DNA from: JANYCD01 sp043738385
GTDB taxonomy: Bacteria > Pseudomonadota > Gammaproteobacteria > Burkholderiales > Rhodocyclaceae
Reading direction: 5' to 3'
NCBI GenBank assembly: GCA_043738385.1
Contig: JAYUGL010000307.1
Coordinates: forward strand, 1 to 8,998
Length of the DNA stretch: 8,998 nt
Part shown: piece after piece, positions 1 through 6,292 of the stretch
Numbering within the stretch: position 1 is the stretch's first letter
Layout: each line of letters opens with the position of its first letter
The notes under the pieces: generated by a model
Told to the model about the DNA's origin: nothing
Database searches by the model: none
What the model saw: only the letters and a program-made list of their open reading frames with translations
Translations under genes and position numbers: made by a program

Positions 1-77
1 CTACGCGCTATGACAAACTCGCGGAACGCTTCGCTTCCTTTGTCGCCCTCGCCGCTGCCGTCATTTGGCTCGCGTGA
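1..77 (+). CDS. IS5-family transposase, C-terminal end only (partial)
   Basis: The frame beginning at base 3 reads TRYDKLAERFASFVALAAAV, then IWLA and a TGA stop at 75-77. The pattern of R-Y-D-K-L-A followed by an alanine-rich hydrophobic run and a terminal tryptophan is typical of the C-terminus of IS5-family DDE transposases. The rest of the gene lies left of the window, so completeness and activity cannot be judged. The stop is followed at once by a likely terminal inverted repeat, as expected in these compact elements. Family assignment is from recall of the C-terminal motif only. Confidence 0.7.
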   Translation, partial: TRYDKLAERFASFVALAAAVIWLA

Positions 78-100
78 TTTTGATTGTCAACACTCCCTAG
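78..100 (+). mobile_element. Probable right end (terminal inverted repeat) of the IS5-family element
   Basis: Directly after the transposase stop the sequence TTTGATTGTCAACACTCCC runs into CTAG at 97-100. A TTGTCAACA-type terminus a few bases after the transposase stop is usual for IS5-family ends, and CTAG or TA is a plausible target site. The other inverted repeat is outside the window, so the exact end and any target duplication cannot be fixed; the boundary is good to a few bases. Confidence 0.5.
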
Positions 101-165
101 CGCAATGCATCGCAGCCTGGAAGGCTTTGGGCGTACCTACGGATTACATGGTGGTATCGAAGTGA
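91..165 (+). pseudogene. Possible tail of a gene truncated by the insertion sequence
   Basis: Immediately inside the insertion-sequence boundary an open frame reads about 20 residues (LAQCIAAWKALGVPTDYMVV, then SK) to a TGA at 163-165. The composition looks protein-like and its position beside the element suggests the 3' end of a disrupted gene. I do not recognise the family. The stretch is short enough to be chance, so confidence is low. Confidence 0.25.
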
Positions 166-363
166 ATGACTTAGCAAATCGGCCCGCAGCGGTTGGAGGA
201 TTATGTACGCTCGCTCGCGTGTATGGCCAAGTCAGTCTGGTTCTCGCCGTTAAGCGATACCATTTCAATCCAGTGCCCAGATTTGTCTGGTTTGGCGAGC
301 CAGCAAGAACTAGAAGCTGACCGTCCACTTCGTGCCGTGAGCTGACCCAGACACGAAAACACC
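166..363. other. Intergenic stretch without a recognisable gene
   Basis: These 198 bases separate the insertion-sequence boundary from the 3' end of the LysR regulator. The short open frames crossing it (for example 84-320 plus) have no recognisable motif, and the upstream one would start inside the insertion-sequence end. The only structure seen is a small hairpin at 277-290, with arms CCAGA and TCTGG and a 4-base loop. It is too weak to call a terminator. Confidence 0.4.
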
Positions 364-1257
364 CTATGCGCGATAGCGCAACGCATCGACGAGCAAAGCG
401 AAGGCAGGTGATGCCTGACGACGACTCGGGTAATAAAGGTGATAGCCGGGAAAGGCAGGACACCAGTCTTCAAGCACCTGCTGGAGACGTCCCTCGGTGA
501 CGTGCTGTTCCACCATGTCCTCCGGAACATAGGCCAGACCATATCCCTCCAATGCTGCCAAGAGAAACTGCGGAGTCGTATTGAATACGAACTGACCTTT
601 AACGTGTACCTCGGTTTTCTGACCATTTTTCTCAAATTCCCATGCATAGAGCCCGCCGTAGGTTGCGAGCCGCAGATTGATGCAGTCGTGTGTGGCCAGG
701 TCTTGCGGTGTCTTCGGCACTGATCTTTTTGCAAAGTACGCAGGAGACCCAACGACGGCCATGCGCTGATTCGGCCCGATGCGCACCGCGATCATGTCTT
801 TCGCTACTTGATCTCCGAATCGGACGCCCGCGTCAAATCGTTCGGCGATGATGTCGACAAATCCATAGTTGATGTTGATCTCGACCTGAATATCAGGATA
901 GGTGGAAAGCAGTTTCGACAACTTCGGCCAGAGCACAGTACTGGCCGCATGATCGTGTGTCGTGATGCGAAAACTGCCGATGGGCTTTTCCCGAAGCTCG
1001 CTCAAAGCGGCCAATTCGGTTTCGATTCCCTCGTAGTACGGCCCCACGTTCCGGAGCAAACGTTCGCCCGCCTCGGTCGGCGAGACGCTGCGCGTCGTGC
1101 GCGTCAGCAGCCGCAACCCCAACCTCGCCTACAATGCACGAATGGTGTGGCTCAACGCCGACTGGGATACCCCAAGCTGCGCAGCCGCGCGGGTAAAGCT
1201 TCCCTCACGCGCAACCGTGACGAAGGCAAGAAAATCGTTGAAGTTCTCTCGCGCCAT
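364..1257 (-). pseudogene. LysR-family transcriptional regulator, interrupted by an in-frame amber codon
   Basis: Read from ATG at 1257 the minus strand encodes MARENFNDFLAFVTVAREGS, then FTRAAAQLGVSQSALSHTIR and A-L, and then TAG at codon 43 (bases 1131-1129). The same frame continues ARLGLRLLTRTTRSVSPTEAG to a TAG stop at 366-364. Ignoring the amber gives 297 residues, the normal LysR-type length. Residues about 5-64 would be the winged helix-turn-helix and about 92-297 the effector-binding domain. The expected residue at codon 43 is Glu (GAG to TAG, one base), because R-A-L-E-x-R-L-G-x-R-L-L is the family consensus. The downstream piece has only TTG or later starts and lacks most of the DNA-binding domain, so reinitiation would not give a working regulator. 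The gene is divergent from the cupin operon and was presumably its regulator. A sequencing error at one base cannot be excluded. Confidence 0.85.
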
Positions 1258-1259
1258 TC

Positions 1260-1274
1260 ATGAGTCCAACTCAT
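1260..1274. promoter_or_regulatory. Perfect T-N11-A dyad, likely LysR-type operator
   Basis: ATGAGT, CCA, ACTCAT forms a perfect inverted repeat with a 3-base centre. Its inner 13 bases fit the T-N11-A consensus of LysR-type binding sites. It lies just upstream of the regulator start codon and in the divergent region with the cupin operon, which is where such regulators bind for autoregulation and activation. Binding is inferred from position and symmetry only. Confidence 0.55.
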
Positions 1275-1297
1275 AAGCCCATGCCGATTCTACCGAC

Positions 1298-1326
1298 TTA
1301 TCAAGGGTCGTCGCGATCGGTACATT
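1298..1326 (+). promoter_or_regulatory. Candidate sigma-70 promoter of the cupin operon
   Basis: TTATCA at 1298-1303 and TACATT at 1321-1326 each match the -35 and -10 consensus at four of six positions, with a 17-base spacer. The -35 box lies 24 bases downstream of the LysR-type dyad, which would suit activation. The match is modest, and this is a prediction by eye. Confidence 0.3.
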
Positions 1327-1385
1327 ACTCAGCAACGAGACATCGATCCTCCGAACAGACCCTCCAGCGAAGAAAGGAAAGAACA

Positions 1386-1820
1386 ATGGAAATCAAACGC
1401 AGTGGTACACAGCATTCGAGCAAGGGGCCGGCAGCGTATTTCACCGGCGATGTCCGCCTTGATCCTCTCTTTAACATGCCGGAGCCGGCACGCGCCATGG
1501 GCGCCAGTGTTACGTTCGAACCCGGTGCCAGGACTGCCTGGCATACCCATCCGCTGGGCCAGGTCCTGATCGTCACTGCCGGATGCGGCTGGACGCAATG
1601 CTGGGGTGGTCCGGTCAAAGTGATCCGGCCGGGTGACGTGATCTGGTGCCCGCCCGGCCACAAGCATTGGCATGGCGCTACAAAGGATACGGCCATGACA
1701 CACATCGCCATTGTCGAGCAGCTCAACGGCAGCGGGATCGACTGGCTGGAAAAGGTCAGCGACGAACAATATCTGGCGGGCACGGATGCCGAATCCAGTC
1801 AGGAAAGGAAATCCCAATGA
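1386..1820 (+). CDS. Cupin protein, (R)-hydroxynitrile (mandelonitrile) lyase-like
   Basis: The 144-residue product is a small single-domain cupin. It closely resembles the Mn-dependent bacterial hydroxynitrile lyases such as the Granulicella tundricola enzyme, sharing the opening MEIKR and the core ASVTFEPGARTAWHTHPLGQ. The cupin metal ligands are present: H53, H55, Q59 (motif 1) and H94 (motif 2, KHWHG). T50, H96 and H106, which line the active site of that enzyme as I recall it, are also kept, but position 110 is Val where I recall Gln. The known reaction is reversible cleavage of a cyanohydrin to aldehyde and HCN; many homologues are untested, so the natural substrate is uncertain. The start at 1386 is chosen because AAGGAAAG lies just upstream and family members begin here; the frame stays open upstream to 1260. 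The stop overlaps the next start (ATGA). Confidence 0.85.
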   Translation: MEIKRSGTQHSSKGPAAYFTGDVRLDPLFNMPEPARAMGASVTFEPGARTAWHTHPLGQVLIVTAGCGWTQCWGGPVKVIRPGDVIWCPPGHKHWHGATKDTAMTHIAIVEQLNGSGIDWLEKVSDEQYLAGTDAESSQERKSQ

Positions 1821-2068
1821 AAGACGTTATCGTAGTCATCGGATCGGGAATGATCGGTCAGGCAATCGCCCGTCGAGTCAGCGCGGGAAAGCACGTTGTT
1901 CTGGCGGACTTGCGTGAGGAGAATGCCAACGCTGCTGCGTAGACCCTCAGCGAAGCCGGATTCGAGGTGAGCACTGCCATCGTGGATGTCTCCCCGCGCG
2001 ATTCGGTCCACGCGCTTGTCGAGACAGTCACAGCCGCATAATGGTACGGCGATCTTGCCCCGACATGA
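1817..2068 (+). pseudogene. Short-chain dehydrogenase remnant: internal deletion plus two nonsense codons
   Basis: From an ATG overlapping the cupin stop, the frame encodes a Rossmann N-terminus: MKDVIVVIGSGMIGQAIARR, with the nucleotide-binding glycines G-S-G-M-I-G, then L-A-D-L at the end of the second strand. TAG follows at codon 42 (1940-1942), and the frame continues to V-D-V-S and V-T-A-A. TAA is then met at 2039-2041 and is followed in the same frame by WYGDLAPT and TGA. Members of this dehydrogenase group, as I recall them, are about 270 residues and end in G-G-V-T-A-x-Y-W-Y-G-x-L-A-P. The tail therefore appears to be the true C-terminus joined to the N-terminal 70 residues, with the Tyr codon mutated to TAA. 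The middle, including the N-N-A-G and catalytic Tyr-Lys regions, is absent, so no active product is possible. Confidence 0.8.
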
Positions 2069-2155
2069 CGAGGTTAGCGACCGAAGAACGGCACAACAAT
2101 TCGTAAAAGCCGGGCTGTTTCGAGCCACCATCAAAGCCAAATGGAGAACAAGAGA
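2069..2155 (+). other. Short spacer between the remnant and the next dehydrogenase
   Basis: The spacer carries the Shine-Dalgarno sequence GGAGAA (2143-2148), placed seven bases before the ATG at 2156. An ATG at 2141 in the same frame would add five residues (MENKR), but it has no good ribosome site and its own codons contain the GGAG. No terminator or promoter is evident, so the dehydrogenase is probably read from the same transcript as the cupin. Confidence 0.4.
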
Positions 2156-2902
2156 ATGAACAACGAAATTGCAGGAAAAGTCGTCGTTATCACCGGCGCG
2201 AGCAGCGGGCTGGGCGAAGCGACCGCCCGTCATCTTTCCGCGCAAGGCGCAAGCGTTGTGTTGGGTGCGCGACGGGTCGATCGCATCCAGGCATTGGCAG
2301 CCGAGCTGACCGGCACTGGCGGCAAGGCGATCGCCATCGCGACAGATGTCACCGACTACGACCAGGTCAAGCGATTGGTCGACGCGGCGGTGCAGGCCTA
2401 CGGCCGTGTCGACGTCATGATCAACAACGCCGGGCTGATGCCGCACTCGCCCCTTGAGCGACTCAAGATCGACGACTGGGATCGCACAATCGACGTGAAC
2501 ATCAAGGGTGTGTTGTACGGCATTGCGGCGGCGCTGCCATACATGAAGCAGCAGAAGTGCGGGCATATCATCAACGTCTCTTCCGTAGCTGGCCACAAGG
2601 TCACGCCAGGCGGCGCGGTCTATGCGGCGACCAAGCATGCGGTACGCGCGCTGTCCGAAGGACTGCGCCTGGAAGTGAAGCCCTACAACATCCGCACCAC
2701 AGTGATTTCGCCGGGCGCGGTCGCCACGGAACTGCCGGACTCTGTCACCGAGCCGGACGTCGCCGAAAAAATCCACAAGTTTTATGAAACGTTCGCGATC
2801 CCTGCCGACTCATTCGCACGGGCAGTCGCCTTTGCCATGAGTCAGCCGGAGGATGTGGACATCAACGAGATCCTGTTCCGGCCCACGCGTCAGGAACTGT
2901 AA
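2156..2902 (+). CDS. Short-chain dehydrogenase/reductase, classical NADP-preferring type
   Basis: The 248-residue product has every classical short-chain dehydrogenase element. These are the cofactor motif T-G-A-S-S-G-L-G (13-20), an acidic D64-V-T after the third strand, N-N-A-G (90-93), the catalytic N115, the pair S142-S143 in N-V-S-S, and Y156-x-x-x-K160. Arg39-Arg40 at the end of the second strand (G-A-R-R) favours NADP(H) over NAD(H). The C-terminus L-F-R-P-T-R-Q-E-L is common in a large clade of uncharacterised oxidoreductases. The likely chemistry is reversible oxidation of a secondary alcohol or reduction of a ketone or aldehyde in the cytosol; the substrate is unknown. It is intact, unlike the dehydrogenase remnant just upstream, and it is the third unit of the cupin operon. 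The start is set by GGAGAA seven bases upstream. Confidence 0.9.
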   Translation: MNNEIAGKVVVITGASSGLGEATARHLSAQGASVVLGARRVDRIQALAAELTGTGGKAIAIATDVTDYDQVKRLVDAAVQAYGRVDVMINNAGLMPHSPLERLKIDDWDRTIDVNIKGVLYGIAAALPYMKQQKCGHIINVSSVAGHKVTPGGAVYAATKHAVRALSEGLRLEVKPYNIRTTVISPGAVATELPDSVTEPDVAEKIHKFYETFAIPADSFARAVAFAMSQPEDVDINEILFRPTRQEL

Positions 2903-2949
2903 ACGCCGAGGTTGTTAGGGCAACTCAACGAAAGGCAAGGGAGACCGTC

Positions 2950-3594
2950 ATGCGGGTTGGCATTCTGGGTTCGGGATTGATGGGCGGCAAGCTCGGGACG
3001 ATCTTTGCGCGTGCCGGGCATGAGGTGATATTCAGCTACGCCCGCAGCGAGCGGAAGCTCAAGAAACTCGCAGCGGACGCAAAGGGTAAGGCGGTGTTTG
3101 GCACACCGCGCGAGGCGGCGCAGGAGGCAGATGCGATCCTGCTCGCGGTGCATTGGTCGCGCATGGATGACGTGTTGAGCCAGGCGGGCGACCTGTCGGG
3201 CAAGGTCATTGTCACCTGCTCGCTGCCGATGAACGCCCATAACACCGAACTCGTCATCGCCCACACCTCTTCAGGTGCGGAAATACTGGCGAAGAAGTTG
3301 CCAAAGGCTAGTGTCGTCTCGGCCTTCAACACAATACCGAGCGAAGTACTTTTTGGCGTTTTCGGGGCCCGGCGTAAAGCCACAAGGCCCAGCCTGGTGT
3401 ATTGCGGAGACGATTCGCGCAGCAAAAAGATTGCCGCTGAACTGATTCGCGACGTGGGTTTCGATCCCGTGGATGCGGGACCCTTGCGGATCGCCCGTTA
3501 CACCGAGCCGTTCGCGTTGCTCGTCGGGCAGCTCGCCTATGATGGAAAAGAGGGCCCGGAACTGGCGTACCGGTTCGAGCGGTTTGGGGGATAG
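2950..3594 (+). CDS. COG2085-type NAD(P)-binding reductase (F420-dependent NADP reductase-like)
   Basis: The 214-residue protein opens with the Rossmann motif V-G-I-L-G-S-G-L-M-G-G (residues 3-13), a strand ending in S-Y-A-R-S typical of NADPH binding in this family, and a second Rossmann strand A-I-L-L-A-V. A middle V-V-S-A-F-N-T-I-P segment and a C-terminal D-A-G-P-L-R-I-A-R-Y also fit the family called NADPH-dependent F420 reductase (PF03807-like). Most bacterial members outside actinobacteria and archaea are uncharacterised and need not use F420, so only an NAD(P)H-linked redox role can be offered. It follows the dehydrogenase by 47 bases with AAGGGAGA before the ATG at 2950, so it is probably co-transcribed. 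The stop is TAG at 3592-3594. Confidence 0.85.
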   Translation: MRVGILGSGLMGGKLGTIFARAGHEVIFSYARSERKLKKLAADAKGKAVFGTPREAAQEADAILLAVHWSRMDDVLSQAGDLSGKVIVTCSLPMNAHNTELVIAHTSSGAEILAKKLPKASVVSAFNTIPSEVLFGVFGARRKATRPSLVYCGDDSRSKKIAAELIRDVGFDPVDAGPLRIARYTEPFALLVGQLAYDGKEGPELAYRFERFGG

Positions 3595-3653
3595 GAGAGC
3601 CGCTTCCGCCCGAAAGCCGCTACTCAAGGCGTTTACAGTCATGAATCGCCCGC

Positions 3654-3682
3654 TTGGGTATTGCCAGAACTTGATCTAGAAT
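3654..3682 (+). promoter_or_regulatory. Candidate sigma-70 promoter of the first AraC regulator
   Basis: TTGGGT (3654-3659) and TAGAAT (3677-3682) are separated by 17 bases; the -10 matches the consensus at five of six positions and the -35 at three. It lies about 100 bases before the regulator start, in the only intergenic gap separating it from the cupin operon. This is a prediction by eye. Confidence 0.3.
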
Positions 3683-3747
3683 TCCCTGTGTGAGGATCGC
3701 TCCGCCGACAGGCGATAAATGAAGGGCGACCCGCAAAGCAAGGTTTT

Positions 3748-3762
3748 GGGGCGCTCCGCCCC
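3748..3762 (+). other. GC-rich hairpin in the leader of the first AraC regulator
   Basis: GGGGCG and CGCCCC pair perfectly around a CTC loop, ending 12 bases before the Shine-Dalgarno AGGAGA (3775-3780). There is no following T-run on either strand, so it is not an ordinary intrinsic terminator. It could affect translation initiation or be incidental to GC-rich sequence. Confidence 0.3.
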
Positions 3763-3785
3763 GGGCCGCGCGCGAGGAGATTTCA

Positions 3786-4601
3786 ATGGCAACCCCGTAT
3801 CTTGACCGGAAGCGAAACCTTCGCATCACCCTGTCGAAGGACACTGACCGGGTGATGGTGCTCAACACCGATCGCATCCTGTATTGCGGCCTGCTCGGCC
3901 AACGCTCGGTGATGATGCTGGGTTCCTATACGGTGTTCGTTTCGCTGAAACACCCGTTCGTGATCCGGGTTGCCGATGGCCCGTGGCAGGAGCGTTCGGT
4001 CGCAGTGATGCCGCCCTATGTTCCGCTTCAGGTCAGGTCACCGGACCTGATGATCGCCACACTGCATATCGAGCCCGAAACTGTGGACGCCAGCGCAATT
4101 CCCTGGCTGGCAGAAAGCCCCGAATATCCTCAAGCGGCACTCGACACGATCGCTGAACGGGTCCGCGCTCTTTACAAACGGCTGATCAGTGGCGGGGCCG
4201 CCGACCCTTGCTGGCCGTTCGATATGGATGAAGCGGTATTTGGTGGCGCGCTGCCGCGGCGACGTTTTGACCCGCGGATAGAAAGTGTGGTGGATCGCAT
4301 CAAGGCCAACCCTTGCGATCAGTTCCCCGCCGAAGAATGTGCCGCCGCTCTCGGCCTCTCTTTCTCGCGCTTCCTTCATCTCTTCCGCGAAGAAACTGGA
4401 ACCACCTTCCGTCGCTTCAGGGCATGGAAGCGCGCCCGCAGCCTGCTGCAATATGTCAATCTCGATGCCAATCTCACCGACGTGGCGCTCGAAGCCGGCT
4501 ATCCCGACGCCAGTCATTTCAGCCATTCGATCCGCCAGATCTACGGCCTGAAACCCAAGGACATTTTTGCCGGCTCGCGCCGGCTCGCCGTACTGACCTA
4601 G
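3786..4601 (+). CDS. AraC-family transcriptional regulator (first of two paralogues)
   Basis: The 271-residue product has a variable N-terminal sensing region (about 1-160) and a C-terminal AraC/XylS DNA-binding domain (about 165-262). The first helix-turn-helix is around F-P-A-E-E-C-A-A-A-L-G-L-S-F-S-R-F. It is followed by the linker F-R-R-F-R-A-W-K-R-A-R and a second helix-turn-helix ending D-A-S-H-F-S-H-S-I-R-Q-I-Y-G-L-K-P, the family signature. AGGAGA lies five bases before the ATG. It shares the domain layout and many identical stretches (G-L-S-F-S-R-F, R-F-R-A-W-K-R-A-R, S-H-F-S-H-S, K/R-D-I-F-A-G) with the minus-strand regulator at 6293-7138. Its position directly upstream of the monooxygenase and in the same direction makes that gene the likeliest target. 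The inducer is unknown. Confidence 0.9.
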   Translation: MATPYLDRKRNLRITLSKDTDRVMVLNTDRILYCGLLGQRSVMMLGSYTVFVSLKHPFVIRVADGPWQERSVAVMPPYVPLQVRSPDLMIATLHIEPETVDASAIPWLAESPEYPQAALDTIAERVRALYKRLISGGAADPCWPFDMDEAVFGGALPRRRFDPRIESVVDRIKANPCDQFPAEECAAALGLSFSRFLHLFREETGTTFRRFRAWKRARSLLQYVNLDANLTDVALEAGYPDASHFSHSIRQIYGLKPKDIFAGSRRLAVLT

Positions 4602-4616
4602 CCAAGCGCCGTTTCA

Positions 4617-4637
4617 GGCGGAGCATCCTACTCCGCC
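4617..4637 (+). terminator. Hairpin after the first AraC gene, possible terminator
   Basis: GGCGGAG and CTCCGCC pair perfectly over seven bases with a seven-base loop, starting 15 bases past the TAG of the regulator. There is no T-run downstream, so it would be a weak or factor-assisted terminator. It sits between the regulator and the monooxygenase promoter region and may uncouple the two. Confidence 0.4.
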
Positions 4638-4639
4638 GG

Positions 4640-4655
4640 CCACTTGGTGCAAGCC
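4640..4655 (+). promoter_or_regulatory. Shared element CCACTTGGTGCAAGCC upstream of the monooxygenase
   Basis: The core CTTG-GTG-CAAG is a perfect short dyad. A near-identical copy (CCAGTTGGTGCAAGAC) lies at 8558-8573, between the acyl-CoA dehydrogenase and the acyl-CoA synthetase. Both copies are in intergenic DNA upstream of the catabolic genes, so a common operator is plausible. The element lies about 140 bases before the monooxygenase start. Confidence 0.4.
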
Positions 4656-4691
4656 AGGCAAGGAGTCCGCATTCGAAAATGATTTGCGGCG

Positions 4692-4710
4692 GCATTCAGC
4701 CAATGAATGC
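4692..4710. promoter_or_regulatory. Inverted repeat GCATTC-N7-GAATGC upstream of the monooxygenase
   Basis: Perfect six-base arms surround a seven-base centre, about 85 bases before the monooxygenase start. The form suits a dimeric regulator, but arms of this length occur by chance every few kilobases, so this is a candidate only. Confidence 0.25.
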
Positions 4711-4793
4711 AAGACACCCACTGCGGATTGGTAAAAGATCGAGCCCACTGAAATCCGTCGCCCGGGTACTCCGGGTCAACACAAGGAGCGAGA

Positions 4794-6278
4794 GTGGCCA
4801 GCACCAACACGCAAGAAACCCGTGACAGGAAATCGCGCATCGCGATCATCGGTGCCGGCGCCGCCGGCATGATCATGGCCATTCGCCTGCAGAAAGCCGG
4901 GTTCGACGACTTTGTCATCTATGAAAAGGGCAACGAAGTCGGTGGCACCTGGCGCGAGAATCGTTACCCTGGTGTTGCCTGCGACGTACCGGCGCATCAC
5001 TATGCCTTCACCTTCGAACCCAACCCTGGCTGGCACAGCCGCCTCGCTGGCGGTGCGGAAATCCAGGCCTACATGAAAGGCGTGGCCGAGAAATACAGGC
5101 TGCGGCCGCACATCGTGTTCGGGCAGCGCATCACCGCGGGACGCTTCGATGGCGCACGCTGGCATCTCACCACCGACAAGGGGCGCGAGGATCAGGCCGA
5201 CTTTCTCGTCGCTGCTACCGGACCGCTGCACATTCCGGTGATTCCGGAATTCCCTGGCCTCGATCAGTTCGCGGGCAGTTGCTTTCATTCCTCCCGGTGG
5301 CCGGAAGGGCTGGAAGCGGCAGCGTTCAAGGGCAAGCGCGTCGGGGTGGTCGGCAATGGCTCGTCCGGAGTGCAGATCATCTCCAGCCTCGCCAAGGCGG
5401 GCGCCGATGTCACGGTGTTCATGCGAACGCCGCAATGGGTCTTCCCCCTGGGCAACCGGACTTTCGGTGCCATGGAGCGCGCCCTGGTGCGGACCTTTCC
5501 CTGGATCGGGCGAATGGCCGGGGCCTTCTTCCAGTGGTTCTTCGAGCACGTCTTTGCGGAAGCGGTAATCCATGACGGCTGGCAACGCAAATTCCTCTCC
5601 GCCCAGTGTCGCAGCAACCTGGGCGGTATCAAGAATCCGCAATTGCGGCAAAGGCTCACGCCGCCAGACAAACCCATGTGCAAACGCATGGTGATGTCGG
5701 CTGATTTCTATCCCGCTCTACAGCAGCCCAACACACACCTGGTACAAGATGCCATCGACCGGGTAGAACCCCGAGGGGTGGTTACCGCAGACGGCAAACT
5801 CCACGAACTGGACACGCTGGTAATGGCCACCGGCTTCTGGACCCGGGCCTACGGGCGCCCCCTGGAGCTCACCAATGAGCGGGGGCGAACACTGACCGAG
5901 GCGTGGCAGGAGCATGTCGGCGCACATCTGTCGATCCACGTGCCCGGTTTTCCCAATTTCATGATCTTGGGAGGTCCTCATTCGCCACGCGGCAATTTTT
6001 CTGCGATCGCCTATTCGGAAGCGATTGTCGATCACATCATGAACTGTGTTCAGTTCGCCACACGTCGCGGCTTGCGCAGCATCACGGCCAGGCCGGAGGC
6101 CATGCTGCGGTTTCAGGAAAAGGTCGCGGCAAATGTGCCGGGGACCATCTGGATCACCGGCTGCAGGAGCTGGTATCTGGATGACAAGGGCAAGCCCGAA
6201 AACTGGACCGGCACGCCCGGCGCTTTTCGCAAATTGATGCGTGCGGAGCTTGATCTTGCCGAGTTCGAAGTGACATGA
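4794..6278 (+). CDS. Flavin-containing monooxygenase, Baeyer-Villiger (type I) like
   Basis: The 494-residue protein begins at GTG, with AAGGAG five bases upstream (4783-4788). It carries the FAD-binding Rossmann motif G20-A-G22-A-A-G25, followed by G-G-T-W-R-E-N-R-Y-P-G, with a C-D pair shortly after as in Baeyer-Villiger enzymes. The fingerprint F159-x-G161-x3-H165-x3-W169-P170 distinguishes Baeyer-Villiger monooxygenases from ordinary FMOs. The NADPH-binding Rossmann motif is G187-N-G189-S-S-G192, and an A-T-G-F motif lies near residue 350. The class uses FAD, NADPH and O2 to insert oxygen beside a ketone, giving an ester or lactone, in the cytosol; some members oxidise sulfides or amines. 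No signal peptide is seen. It is flanked by two AraC regulators and followed by acyl-CoA metabolism genes, which suggests ketone, terpenoid or steroid-side-chain catabolism; the substrate is not determined. Confidence 0.9.
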   Translation: MASTNTQETRDRKSRIAIIGAGAAGMIMAIRLQKAGFDDFVIYEKGNEVGGTWRENRYPGVACDVPAHHYAFTFEPNPGWHSRLAGGAEIQAYMKGVAEKYRLRPHIVFGQRITAGRFDGARWHLTTDKGREDQADFLVAATGPLHIPVIPEFPGLDQFAGSCFHSSRWPEGLEAAAFKGKRVGVVGNGSSGVQIISSLAKAGADVTVFMRTPQWVFPLGNRTFGAMERALVRTFPWIGRMAGAFFQWFFEHVFAEAVIHDGWQRKFLSAQCRSNLGGIKNPQLRQRLTPPDKPMCKRMVMSADFYPALQQPNTHLVQDAIDRVEPRGVVTADGKLHELDTLVMATGFWTRAYGRPLELTNERGRTLTEAWQEHVGAHLSIHVPGFPNFMILGGPHSPRGNFSAIAYSEAIVDHIMNCVQFATRRGLRSITARPEAMLRFQEKVAANVPGTIWITGCRSWYLDDKGKPENWTGTPGAFRKLMRAELDLAEFEVT

Positions 6279-6292
6279 CGCCTCGAGTCGGC

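Noticed and set aside
201..752. Minus-strand open frame overlapping the LysR gene in another frame
   Set aside because: The LysR frame carries family motifs over the same bases, and this one has none.
1129..1942. Amber codons in two neighbouring genes read as stop-codon recoding
   Set aside because: TAG ends several intact genes in the window (LysR at 364, reductase at 3592, first AraC at 4599, acyl-CoA dehydrogenase at 7295), and the second interrupted gene also carries TAA and a large deletion, so decay is the simpler explanation.
1799..2776. 325-codon minus-strand open frame opposite the two dehydrogenases
   Set aside because: It is a shadow of the plus-strand short-chain dehydrogenase genes, whose motifs are unmistakable; its own translation resembles no family.
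3675..3685. Overlapping XbaI and EcoRI-like sites (TCTAGAATTC) suggesting a cloning junction
   Set aside because: There is no vector-like flanking sequence or change in composition, and the bases form a good -10 region.
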